Positions 1 through 5,106 of a stretch of 5,106 bases of DNA are shown one piece after another. The notes beneath the pieces are model-generated. The model did not search any database and was not told the origin of the DNA. It saw only the letters and a program-made list of their open reading frames with translations. The stretch covers positions 1 through 5,106 of the forward strand of contig QNAY01000131.1 of the NCBI GenBank assembly GCA_003645605.1, read 5' to 3'. Numbering within the stretch: position 1 is the stretch's first letter; the number at the start of each line of letters is the position of its first letter. Both the position numbers and the translations under genes were made by a program. Origin of the DNA: Thermodesulfobacteriota bacterium. Its GTDB lineage: Bacteria > Desulfobacterota > Dissulfuribacteria > Dissulfuribacterales > UBA3076.

Positions 1-609
1 ACCAAAGACGGCAAGGCCCCGGAGGGTTTATGCGGTTCAGGAATAATAGATCTCCTGGCAGCCATGTTTGTTGCAGGACTGGTGGACCCAACCGGAAAGC
101 TTGTGGTGGACCGGGACAGCGCCAGGATGCAGCAAGTAGGCGGGGAGTGGGTCTACGTTGTGGCAGATCCTCATGAGACCGGCCATGGAGAGCCGGTCTA
201 TATCAGTCAGAGCGACATAAAAAACCTGATTCGTTCAAAAGGGGCCATGTACACCATTCTGAACGTAGTAATCCAGAGCGTTGGGATCGGATTTGAGGAT
301 ATCGAGAGTTTTTATGTCGCAGGGGCCTTTGGCAATTACATAGACCCAAAAAAGGCCATAACAATTGGCATGCTGCCTGATGTGCCCCTTGAGCGCTTTA
401 AGGGCCTGGGAAATGCCGCAGGCACCGGGGCCATTGAGGCCCTCACATGGAGAAAAGCCAGAAAAGAGGTGGAGGAAATCTGCGATAAGATAACTTATCT
501 CGAGATGAATGTACGCGGAGATTTTATGAACCAGCTAACCGGTTCCCTTTTTCTTCCCCATACCGATCTTACCAGATTTCCATCCGCAGCTGAGATGATG
601 AAGTGGTAG
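1..609 (+). CDS. C-terminal part of a corrinoid-protein reductive activator (RACo/RamA-like ASKHA protein, DUF4445 domain), 5' truncated
   Basis: The frame is open from base 1 to the TAG at 607-609, giving 202 residues; the start lies left of the window, so the internal ATG at 64 is not the start. Visible motifs are GLCGSGIID (nt 25-51), VAGAFGNYID (nt 316-345) and GLGNAAGTGA (nt 403-432), which are the glycine-rich nucleotide-binding motifs of the ASKHA fold in this family. The tail, with LPHTDL followed by FPSA, is also typical. Known family members are about 600 residues with an N-terminal [2Fe-2S] ferredoxin domain; they use ATP hydrolysis to drive reduction of inactive Co(II) corrinoid to Co(I) in methyl-transfer proteins such as CoFeSP or methylamine/methanol corrinoid proteins. 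The iron-sulfur part is outside the window, so it is not seen. Cytoplasmic. The exact partner (acetyl-CoA pathway or a methyltransferase system) cannot be told from this fragment. Family call is firm; the specific substrate is unknown. Confidence 0.9.
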   Translation, partial: TKDGKAPEGLCGSGIIDLLAAMFVAGLVDPTGKLVVDRDSARMQQVGGEWVYVVADPHETGHGEPVYISQSDIKNLIRSKGAMYTILNVVIQSVGIGFEDIESFYVAGAFGNYIDPKKAITIGMLPDVPLERFKGLGNAAGTGAIEALTWRKARKEVEEICDKITYLEMNVRGDFMNQLTGSLFLPHTDLTRFPSAAEMMKW

Positions 610-624
610 CACATTGACCATTCC

Positions 625-671
625 AAAACCCCCTTAATCCCCCTTTGGAAGGAGGGAACTAAGGGGGTTTT
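625..671. terminator. Bidirectional hairpin terminator between convergent genes, built from a CCCCCTTA-type repeat
   Basis: AAAACCCCCTTA (625-636) is perfectly complementary to TAAGGGGGTTTT (660-671), a 12-bp stem. The + strand continues with T to 674, a seven-T run; the - strand transcript ends in four U from 625-628. The inner part (638-657) pairs imperfectly. It sits 16 bases after the stop of the + gene and 20 bases past the stop of the - gene, where both need a terminator. Similar CCCCCTTAATCCCCC-type sequences are, from memory, dispersed intergenic repeats in many bacterial genomes, so it may be a repeat copy put to use as a terminator. Confidence 0.8.
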
Positions 672-690
672 TTTGATTACCTGTTAAGAT

Positions 691-1053
691 TTACCACTCC
701 CAACAGTATTCTTCAGCCATGCCCTGCATGTCGTAGACAGTAATGCACCACGGGCTGCCCTTGCTTTGGAGGATAGTGATGCCGTTGAGGTTTTCGATTC
801 CGTAGCCCTTTTGCAACCCCTTGCACTGTCTTTTGGATGGTTCTATAGTGCAAGGATTGAGTGTCTTTCCCTCATCGTCAGTGACAACGATGTCTCCTTT
901 CTCGTCGACCAAGATCACTACCTTCGCTTTCACCTCGGTGATTTTTTCTTTAACTCCAGGGTTTAACCCGGCCTTCTCCGATACCAGACAACAAGACACT
1001 AATCCCAAGGACAGGACAAAAACTATGATCATTGTCAGTTTGGTGCGTAACAT
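691..1053 (-). CDS. Small cysteine-containing lipoprotein of unknown function
   Basis: 120 residues. The N-terminus is a lipoprotein signal peptide: basic start (R3, K5), hydrophobic core at residues 6-18, and lipobox LVSC with the lipidated cysteine at C21 (C22 follows). There is no Asp after the cysteine, which would fit outer-membrane sorting if the enterobacterial rule holds here. The mature part has a short segment with alternating beta-like pattern (residues 42-58, VVILVDEKGDIVV), four further cysteines (C68, C77, C103, C117) that could form two disulfides in the periplasm, and an aromatic end CWEW. I do not recognise a family. The start is supported by a strong Shine-Dalgarno sequence. 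It lies 106 bases downstream of the large outer-membrane protein gene on the same strand, with no evident terminator between, so co-transcription and a shared envelope role are plausible but inferred. It ends at the shared terminator with the + gene. Confidence 0.8.
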   Translation of the reverse strand: MLRTKLTMIIVFVLSLGLVSCCLVSEKAGLNPGVKEKITEVKAKVVILVDEKGDIVVTDDEGKTLNPCTIEPSKRQCKGLQKGYGIENLNGITILQSKGSPWCITVYDMQGMAEEYCWEW

Positions 1054-1061
1054 TTCGCTTT

Positions 1062-1069
1062 CCCTCCTT
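1062..1069 (-). promoter_or_regulatory. Ribosome binding site of the small lipoprotein gene
   Basis: On the - strand AAGGAGGG lies eight bases before the ATG at 1053-1051. It is a near-perfect match to the anti-SD sequence and fixes this ATG as the start; it is also much stronger than the site before the large upstream gene, suggesting the lipoprotein may be made in excess of it. No convincing promoter is seen between 1054 and 1159: the best -10-like match (TAAACT) has no well-spaced -35. Confidence 0.75.
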
Positions 1070-1120
1070 TTACTACTTACCCCATAAGTTTAATGTAATG
1101 ATTCTGTTACCAACATCCGA

Positions 1121-1160
1121 TGCCAACCTACTGCCTCTGATTTTTTGCCAACCTGCGGCC
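1121..1160. repeat. Short imperfect direct repeat between the two minus-strand genes
   Basis: TGCCAACCTACTGCC (1121-1135) and TGCCAACCTGCGGCC (1146-1160) agree at 13 of 15 positions, 25 bases apart. The second copy ends on the first base of the stop codon of the large gene. It could be a small local duplication or a tandem protein-binding site ahead of the lipoprotein gene; nothing else supports either reading. Confidence 0.45.
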
Positions 1161-4100
1161 TAAAACGACAGGGTTAACCTTACCAGCACGATGCGGTCAG
1201 GCTGTATCCATGAGTTCCGAGCATTTCCACTCTGAAAGTCAACGTCATGGAATTTGAAATCCTGATCGAATAAATTTCTTATATCAACGCTTATAATTCC
1301 ATAACGTTTAGGAAGGCGATATCCGATCGAAGTATCTACCACCCAGAAGTTATCATCTTCACTATCAACAGTATCGCCCGGAAGTTCAATCTCCTGGTCA
1401 ACATATGTTGCCTTAAGCCTCCCAAACAGCCCGTTCGGGTGATAATAGTTAGCCGTTAATGGCAGGCGCTGGGTCTTCAGTTTGTTCGGCTTGCTGGAAT
1501 CCATACTTTGGTCGCGTTTAAAACTCTCATACTGGTACTCGCCCCCGATCGCAAAGCGCTTATCAGGTGTCCAATATAAATAAGCCCGGTGTAGCAACTC
1601 ATCCTGGTCTTCCTCGTGGTCGCCTTCGGAAGTAATAGGGACATCCACGTCTCGACCAGTAAACTCTATACCGCAAAACAGGTGTGTCGTGAACTTGTGG
1701 TCCAAACCGATGCCATAGCGCTTTGAATCTGCAGCCAGCGCGTCATCAAAGAATTGGTTAAATCCGGCGACTTGCGTAGGTTCGATTGTCTGGTTGGATA
1801 CAAGGGACCTCTTGAGGGTCCTGAAACCGGCAACCCGGAACGTGGTTTTGGGAGATAGATTCCAGGTCAGTCCTAATTTCGGGTTTAGCTGGTTTATATC
1901 GATATCTTTGCAGTCAAACGAATCGGCGCTCACACCGAGCGTCAAGGTTATATTTGGCAGCACGTTTATGTATGAGTATAAATACCCATTGGGGTGCCTT
2001 GTCGTATAATCCTCCTTTGACGACTCGTCCAGTACATTGGGACCGAGAGTTATACTAACACCGGGATCCTTGGAATAATCGTTTTCATGATAACCTATCC
2101 CAAGTATGTACTTATATGAAATTCTTCGTGACTGGTACTGTGCTTCAGCAGTATAACCTTTATTGTCATCATCACGATCCTCATTGTAAACTACAGGTCC
2201 TAAAGGTGTTTCTTGCAGCACTCTATTATCAGTTCGTCTGAGTGTACCATCATTGTAAATAAACGAGGCAATGATATCGCTGTTCACTGATGGAGCGAAA
2301 TGATATCCGAGTCGAACGGAGTCTTCGTCCCGATCTTCCCTTAAGGCTTTCAAAAAATTATCAGGATCAAAGCAAAGCAATAAATCCCCGTTTTCCCTTT
2401 CCTCGGATCGGAGTTCTATCTGGAGGCTTGATCGATAAGACAAGGCAACCTGAGCAAAGGCGTTGTAAATATCCTGGTCCTGGTCGTTATTTTCCCGAAA
2501 TCCGTCCGTCTCATAGTGAAACTGACCAATGCTATAAGACATCCTTCCCCAAACTCCGGATTGGACCAGTTCATCACCTAGAATACTATTTCCCCCTGCA
2601 ACGCCACTGGCTTGCAATGCTAACCGATTACGTTCGAACAGCGGGTTAAACTCGTTAAAAGATGGATCCGATGGGCCGGCTCCCTCCAGTATGAATAGAT
2701 TGCTTTCTGCGAGACTGGGCTGAACCGGAGCAATATTAATGGGTTGTAAAAGTTGAGACTGGAGAAGCTCGCTGACCCTGGCAATCTCGTGCTGCGGCAA
2801 GGCGGCGTATGAGTCAGCCAGGAACCTGTGTGCAGAGTAGTTGGCCGGATCGGTGTTGACCGACTTCCAGCCTTCCACCAAGGCGAGTTGCTGGAATCCG
2901 AGATCATTGTAAATGCGCCCGAGGCTGGCGCTCCGTGCTGCAAGGTCTTCATCCAGCATGAGGCGTGAGCGGTAGACAGCCCTGTTGTCGTTCAGCTCAA
3001 TGGATTTCTGAAGGTCTTCCAACGCTTCCACCGGACGATTCTGACTCTGTTTCAGAATCGCATCATAGAACCAGGCCGTTGGGTCTTGCGGATCAAGCTC
3101 CTTGGCCATGGCAAACTGGTTTTTGGCCAGCTTGTCGCGTTTTTCTTCATAGAATGCCTTACCCAGATAGCTGCGGATAAGCGAGTTGTTTGGATCAAGG
3201 CTCGCTGCGATCTCAATCTCTCCACGGCCAGCTTTCAGATCACCATGCCGGATTTTTGCCAATCCGAGTCCAAGGCGCGGAAGCGGAGCTGCCTGATCCA
3301 GTTCGATCGCCTTTTCAAAAGCCTTTGCTGCATCACGTATCTTGATCTGGGTAAGATAAGAAAATCCCAAAACAGTCTGTGTCCGTGCAATATTGGGGTT
3401 CAGGACCACAGCCTTCTTTGCCGCCTCAAGCGCTTTGTCAAGATCTCCAAAAGACAGCCACAGTTCGGATAATCGAGACCATGCAAGGGCATTTTCTGGA
3501 CCCGACTCCACTGCTTCCCTGAGACTGGACAAAGCGCCCTGGAGATTAAAATCGGCCTGCTGCGCATATGAGAGCGCAACCCTTACTGCAGATGATTCAG
3601 GGGCCAGTTCCACAGCTTTGTTCGCCAAATCAAGGGCCTGGTCCCTTTGATTTTGCACAACAGCAATGATAGATTGAAGGGCCATGGCCTGACTATCAGA
3701 TGGATCAAGATTGAGCGCCTTCTTAATATCAACACCTGCTTCATCAACACAGCCAACGGAAAGAAGCAATCCTGCGCGATAAGTAAAAAAACGAGGATCT
3801 TGGATATCTTCAGACACTCCCTCAAGGCTGGAAAATGCACTGGTCAGATCACCATTCCAATAGAATTCAATGGACCTGCGAACCTTGGCCTGCCATCCTG
3901 TATCAGAACCAAAATCAGCCGGGCGACAATCCAGGACAGGCGGATAATACAAGGCCCATTTAACCGCATCCTTGGGATTTACCACGACATGGGGGACAGG
4001 AGCCTGTCCTGCCCGGGCTACTGCTGATTCACCCCTGGACAGGATAAGTCTCCCTGCTTTATTTGTGGCTGCTACCTGTCCTTCAAGTATCGACAACAGG

Positions 4101-4552
4101 GTCTGATCGCTCTCGACCTTTATGAAGAATTCCGTGCCCTCCACAGCAGCATTAACAAACGGTGTAACTACTTTCAGACCCCTGGGAAAACGGCTGAAGA
4201 AATGAACAGCCCCGGTGACCAGATCGAGCATGGAAGGCTGTTCTTTCTCTAGTCCGGAAAAACTGATGGTGGTCTTCTGATCAAGACGAAGGATGGTCTC
4301 ATTACGCAGGACAATAGCTGACCGGCTTTGTCCCTGTGTTTGAATCATATCGCCGGGGCAGTATGTATCGTTCATTTTTACAGGCAACCACTGTGTTTCA
4401 CCTGCTCTTCGAGCGTAAACCTCGCCCTGAACCGATACAATTTTACCCACCCACTCTTCACACGTTTGAGCAGCCACGACACCGGGAAAAAGATACCCTG
4501 CCATAATTATGAATATCGCAAGAATTAGTATGTGGGCCCGGATTTGATTCAT
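1160..4552 (-). CDS. FecR domain - TPR repeat - outer-membrane beta-barrel protein (TonB-receptor-like barrel, no plug)
   Basis: 1130 residues. Residues 1-28 form a Sec signal peptide (R5, hydrophobic 8-27, cleavage likely after VAA). Residues 31-180 are a FecR domain, with the opening VGKIVSVQGEVYARR, a central GDMIQTQGQSRSAIVL and the typical TPFVNAAVEGTEFF; C31 and C65 could form a disulfide. Residues ~221-600 contain about ten TPR units of ~34 residues, e.g. 354-387 and 388-421, with the A-x-x-x-(A/S)-x-x-L-(D/N)-P pattern. Residues ~640-1130 are alternating, aromatic-rich strands with acidic loops, ending in RNLFDQDF (1092-1099) and a final Phe, as in TonB-dependent receptors and other Omp85-assembled barrels. 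No plug domain or TonB box is seen. Order TPR-then-barrel recalls polysaccharide exporters PelB, BcsC and PgaA, but the FecR domain is extra. Likely outer membrane, with FecR and TPR in the periplasm. Role unknown: export, uptake or scaffold. Start chosen for the signal peptide and the AAGGGG site. Confidence 0.9.
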   Translation of the reverse strand: MNQIRAHILILAIFIIMAGYLFPGVVAAQTCEEWVGKIVSVQGEVYARRAGETQWLPVKMNDTYCPGDMIQTQGQSRSAIVLRNETILRLDQKTTISFSGLEKEQPSMLDLVTGAVHFFSRFPRGLKVVTPFVNAAVEGTEFFIKVESDQTLLSILEGQVAATNKAGRLILSRGESAVARAGQAPVPHVVVNPKDAVKWALYYPPVLDCRPADFGSDTGWQAKVRRSIEFYWNGDLTSAFSSLEGVSEDIQDPRFFTYRAGLLLSVGCVDEAGVDIKKALNLDPSDSQAMALQSIIAVVQNQRDQALDLANKAVELAPESSAVRVALSYAQQADFNLQGALSSLREAVESGPENALAWSRLSELWLSFGDLDKALEAAKKAVVLNPNIARTQTVLGFSYLTQIKIRDAAKAFEKAIELDQAAPLPRLGLGLAKIRHGDLKAGRGEIEIAASLDPNNSLIRSYLGKAFYEEKRDKLAKNQFAMAKELDPQDPTAWFYDAILKQSQNRPVEALEDLQKSIELNDNRAVYRSRLMLDEDLAARSASLGRIYNDLGFQQLALVEGWKSVNTDPANYSAHRFLADSYAALPQHEIARVSELLQSQLLQPINIAPVQPSLAESNLFILEGAGPSDPSFNEFNPLFERNRLALQASGVAGGNSILGDELVQSGVWGRMSYSIGQFHYETDGFRENNDQDQDIYNAFAQVALSYRSSLQIELRSEERENGDLLLCFDPDNFLKALREDRDEDSVRLGYHFAPSVNSDIIASFIYNDGTLRRTDNRVLQETPLGPVVYNEDRDDDNKGYTAEAQYQSRRISYKYILGIGYHENDYSKDPGVSITLGPNVLDESSKEDYTTRHPNGYLYSYINVLPNITLTLGVSADSFDCKDIDINQLNPKLGLTWNLSPKTTFRVAGFRTLKRSLVSNQTIEPTQVAGFNQFFDDALAADSKRYGIGLDHKFTTHLFCGIEFTGRDVDVPITSEGDHEEDQDELLHRAYLYWTPDKRFAIGGEYQYESFKRDQSMDSSKPNKLKTQRLPLTANYYHPNGLFGRLKATYVDQEIELPGDTVDSEDDNFWVVDTSIGYRLPKRYGIISVDIRNLFDQDFKFHDVDFQSGNARNSWIQPDRIVLVRLTLSF

Positions 4553-4557
4553 TGATA

Positions 4558-4584
4558 CCCCTTTTCAGCAACGACCTGCTGAAA
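4558..4584 (-). promoter_or_regulatory. Ribosome binding site and adjoining 5'-UTR hairpin of the FecR-TPR-barrel gene
   Basis: On the - strand AAGGGG (4563-4558) lies five bases before the ATG at 4552-4550; it is a modest Shine-Dalgarno match. Directly before it, TTTCAGCA (4584-4577) pairs perfectly with TGCTGAAA (4570-4563) around a six-base loop. The 8-bp stem ends on the first base of the ribosome site, so it could limit or stabilise ribosome access. The hairpin is directly visible; a regulatory role is inference. Confidence 0.5.
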
Positions 4585-4613
4585 TAAAATCAACAATTGG
4601 CGTTAATCCAAGC

Positions 4614-4814
4614 TAAGGAGCGTACAATAAATAACTTGAACAAATTAACGTCTTTTTTGCCGTCTTCTTCGTTGCTCGTCGATCACATAACCCGTTATGC
4701 TCGTTCCTCGCACCTTGAATACAACAAAAAATCCTATTAATTTTTGTTCAACTTATTTATCTCCCGTTCCTAAAGAACAATCGCAACGAATAGGATGATA
4801 AATTTCGCTCCCTA
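4614..4814. mobile_element. MITE-like palindromic element, about 200 bases, non-coding
   Basis: Ends TAAGGAGCG (4614-4622) and CGCTCCCTA (4806-4814) are inverted copies matching at 8 of 9 positions and each end carries TA, the target duplicated by IS630/Tc1-mariner-type transposons. Inside, 4627-4648 and 4737-4760 form a long inverted repeat sharing ATAAATAA and TTGAACAAA blocks, with one mismatch and a two-base insertion. Further nested pairs are TTCGTTGC/GCAACGAA (4668-4675 with 4783-4790) and ATCCTATT/AATAGGAT (4731-4738 with 4789-4796). The centre is CATAACCCGTTATG (4686-4699). No coding capacity, so it would need a transposase supplied elsewhere. Whether it is a mobile MITE, a REP-type element or a unique structured leader is not settled by one copy; exact ends are uncertain. 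Confidence 0.5.
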
Positions 4815-4819
4815 TAATA

Positions 4820-4849
4820 ATTTTAAAGTCTTACTCTATCTGTTGTCAA
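4820..4849 (-). promoter_or_regulatory. Sigma70-type promoter candidate directed at the FecR-TPR-barrel gene
   Basis: On the - strand a perfect -35 hexamer TTGACA (4849-4844) is followed after 18 bases by TAAAAT (4825-4820), five of six matches to the -10 consensus, in AT-rich DNA. Transcription would start near 4813, at the outer edge of the palindromic element, and run about 260 nt before the ATG at 4552. Closer to the gene only weak matches exist (TTGGAT and TTTATT near 4607-4584). This is the best promoter in the window on sequence alone; use in vivo is inferred. Confidence 0.5.
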
Positions 4850-4852
4850 GAT

Positions 4853-4931
4853 AAATTAGGACGCAGATTTTTACAGATATACACAGATAAATATTATTAT
4901 TCCTAAATTTGAAGACCTTGATAATCTGTGT
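4853..4931. repeat. Decayed inverted repeat of the ACACAGAT / ATCTGTGT type
   Basis: GACGCAGATTTTTACAGAT (4860-4878) and ACACAGAT (4881-4888) face ATCTGTGT (4924-4931), an 8-bp perfect inverted pair. AAATTAGGA (4853-4861) and TCCTAAATTT (4901-4910) form a second near-perfect pair. From memory, GCAGATTTACACAGAT-type sequences are common dispersed intergenic repeats in diverse bacteria; this copy looks partial because the expected AATCTGCGTCC right end is missing. Confidence 0.5.
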
Positions 4932-5017
4932 CCAAATTTTTGTATTATCTAAACTAATCCATCAACTTAATACACATTAAATCCTTATATAGTGTCTGAA
5001 CGAAAACTAACCAAAAC

Positions 5018-5097
5018 TGTCATTTCGAGCAAAGCGAGAAATCTTATCGTACTGAAAATACAGGCATTAAAGATTTCTCCCTACGGTCGAAATGACA
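5018..5097. repeat. TGTCATTTCGA-type palindromic intergenic repeat
   Basis: The arms 5018-5045 (TGTCATTTCGAGCAAAGCG and on) and 5070-5097 are inverted copies matching at 24 of 28 positions, separated by 24 bases. The transcript from either strand would form a long hairpin. From memory, GTCATTTCGAGCGAAGCGAG-type palindromes are dispersed in many genomes, usually between genes. The mismatches cluster in one 7-base patch of the arm (G/C, A/G, A/T, C/G). It might also serve as a terminator for a gene right of the window; that gene is not visible. Confidence 0.7.
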
Positions 5098-5106
5098 AAA
5101 AGAGGG

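Larger units (their letters stand above)
4553..5106. other. Non-coding, AT-rich, repeat-filled intergenic region
   Basis: No open reading frame with a credible start, ribosome site or protein-like composition is present on either strand. The region instead contains, in order, the 5'-UTR hairpin, a ~200-base palindromic element, a minus-strand promoter candidate, an ACACAGAT-type repeat remnant, a stretch with nothing recognisable (4932-5017), and a TGTCATTTCGA-type palindrome. It ends at the right edge of the window without reaching another gene. A sequence that stops just after a dispersed repeat could be a contig end, since assemblies often break there. Confidence 0.75.

Noticed and set aside
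64..609. Reading the first gene as a complete 181-residue protein starting at the ATG at 64
   Set aside because: The frame is open to base 1 and the upstream codons encode the conserved GLCGSGIID motif, so the gene begins left of the window.
766..1087. Open frames on the + strand opposite the small lipoprotein gene
   Set aside because: They are antisense to a gene with a clear signal peptide, lipobox and ribosome site, and their translations look like no real protein.
2620..3840. Minus-strand open frames of 85-110 codons in another frame inside the large gene
   Set aside because: They overlap the TPR region entirely, and the main frame keeps regular TPR periodicity across them, so there is no frameshift or nested gene.
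2290..4027. Several + strand open frames of 71-128 codons opposite the large gene
   Set aside because: They lie antisense to the TPR and barrel coding sequence, have low-quality compositions and lack ribosome sites; they are shadows of the long - strand frame.
1160..4552. A complete TonB-dependent siderophore receptor
   Set aside because: The barrel end is similar, but there is no plug domain or TonB box, and the N-terminal two thirds of the usual arrangement is replaced by FecR and TPR domains.
4614..5097. A CRISPR array or a cluster of tandem repeats
   Set aside because: The repeats are inverted, of different sequence and irregularly placed; there is no regularly spaced direct repeat and no cas gene.
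4553..5106. A tRNA or other classical RNA gene in the right-hand intergenic region
   Set aside because: No cloverleaf, GTTC-type T-loop context or CCA end was found; the pairing present is explained by palindromic repeats.

Overview
The window holds the 3' end of one gene on the + strand, two genes on the - strand that converge on it, and about 550 bases of non-coding, repeat-rich DNA at the right end. The protein types (a corrinoid-protein activator of the RACo/RamA kind, a lipoprotein, an outer-membrane beta-barrel), the moderate base composition and the AT-rich palindromic intergenic repeats suggest a Gram-negative anaerobe, most likely a sulfate-reducing or related member of the Desulfobacterota (former Deltaproteobacteria). 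That assignment is inference from gene content; no rRNA or other marker gene is present.

Layout: 1-609 (+) is the C-terminal third of an ASKHA-type ATP-dependent reductive activator of corrinoid proteins. A strong inverted repeat at 625-671 lies between the convergent genes and can end transcription from both sides. 691-1053 (-) encodes a small Cys-containing lipoprotein of unknown function. 1160-4552 (-) encodes a 1130-residue secreted protein with three parts: an N-terminal FecR domain, about ten TPR units, and a C-terminal beta-barrel resembling TonB-dependent receptors but without a plug. The lipoprotein gene lies 106 bases downstream of it on the same strand and may be co-transcribed.

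4553-5106 has no gene I can support. It holds a 5'-UTR hairpin next to the ribosome binding site of the large gene, a ~200-base palindromic MITE-like element (4614-4814), a good sigma70-type promoter on the - strand (4820-4849) at the outer edge of that element, a remnant of an ACACAGAT/ATCTGTGT repeat, and a palindrome of the TGTCATTTCGA type near the right end. If the promoter is real, the large gene's transcript begins at the edge of the palindromic element and carries all of it as a leader of about 260 nt.

The two - strand genes look like a cell-envelope module: an outer-membrane barrel with a periplasmic TPR scaffold and FecR sensor-like domain, plus a small lipoprotein that could be its partner. 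Nothing in the sequence links them to the corrinoid activator, which probably belongs to a separate transcription unit beginning left of the window. The most interesting points are the FecR-TPR-barrel architecture and the palindromic element lying between that gene and its apparent promoter.
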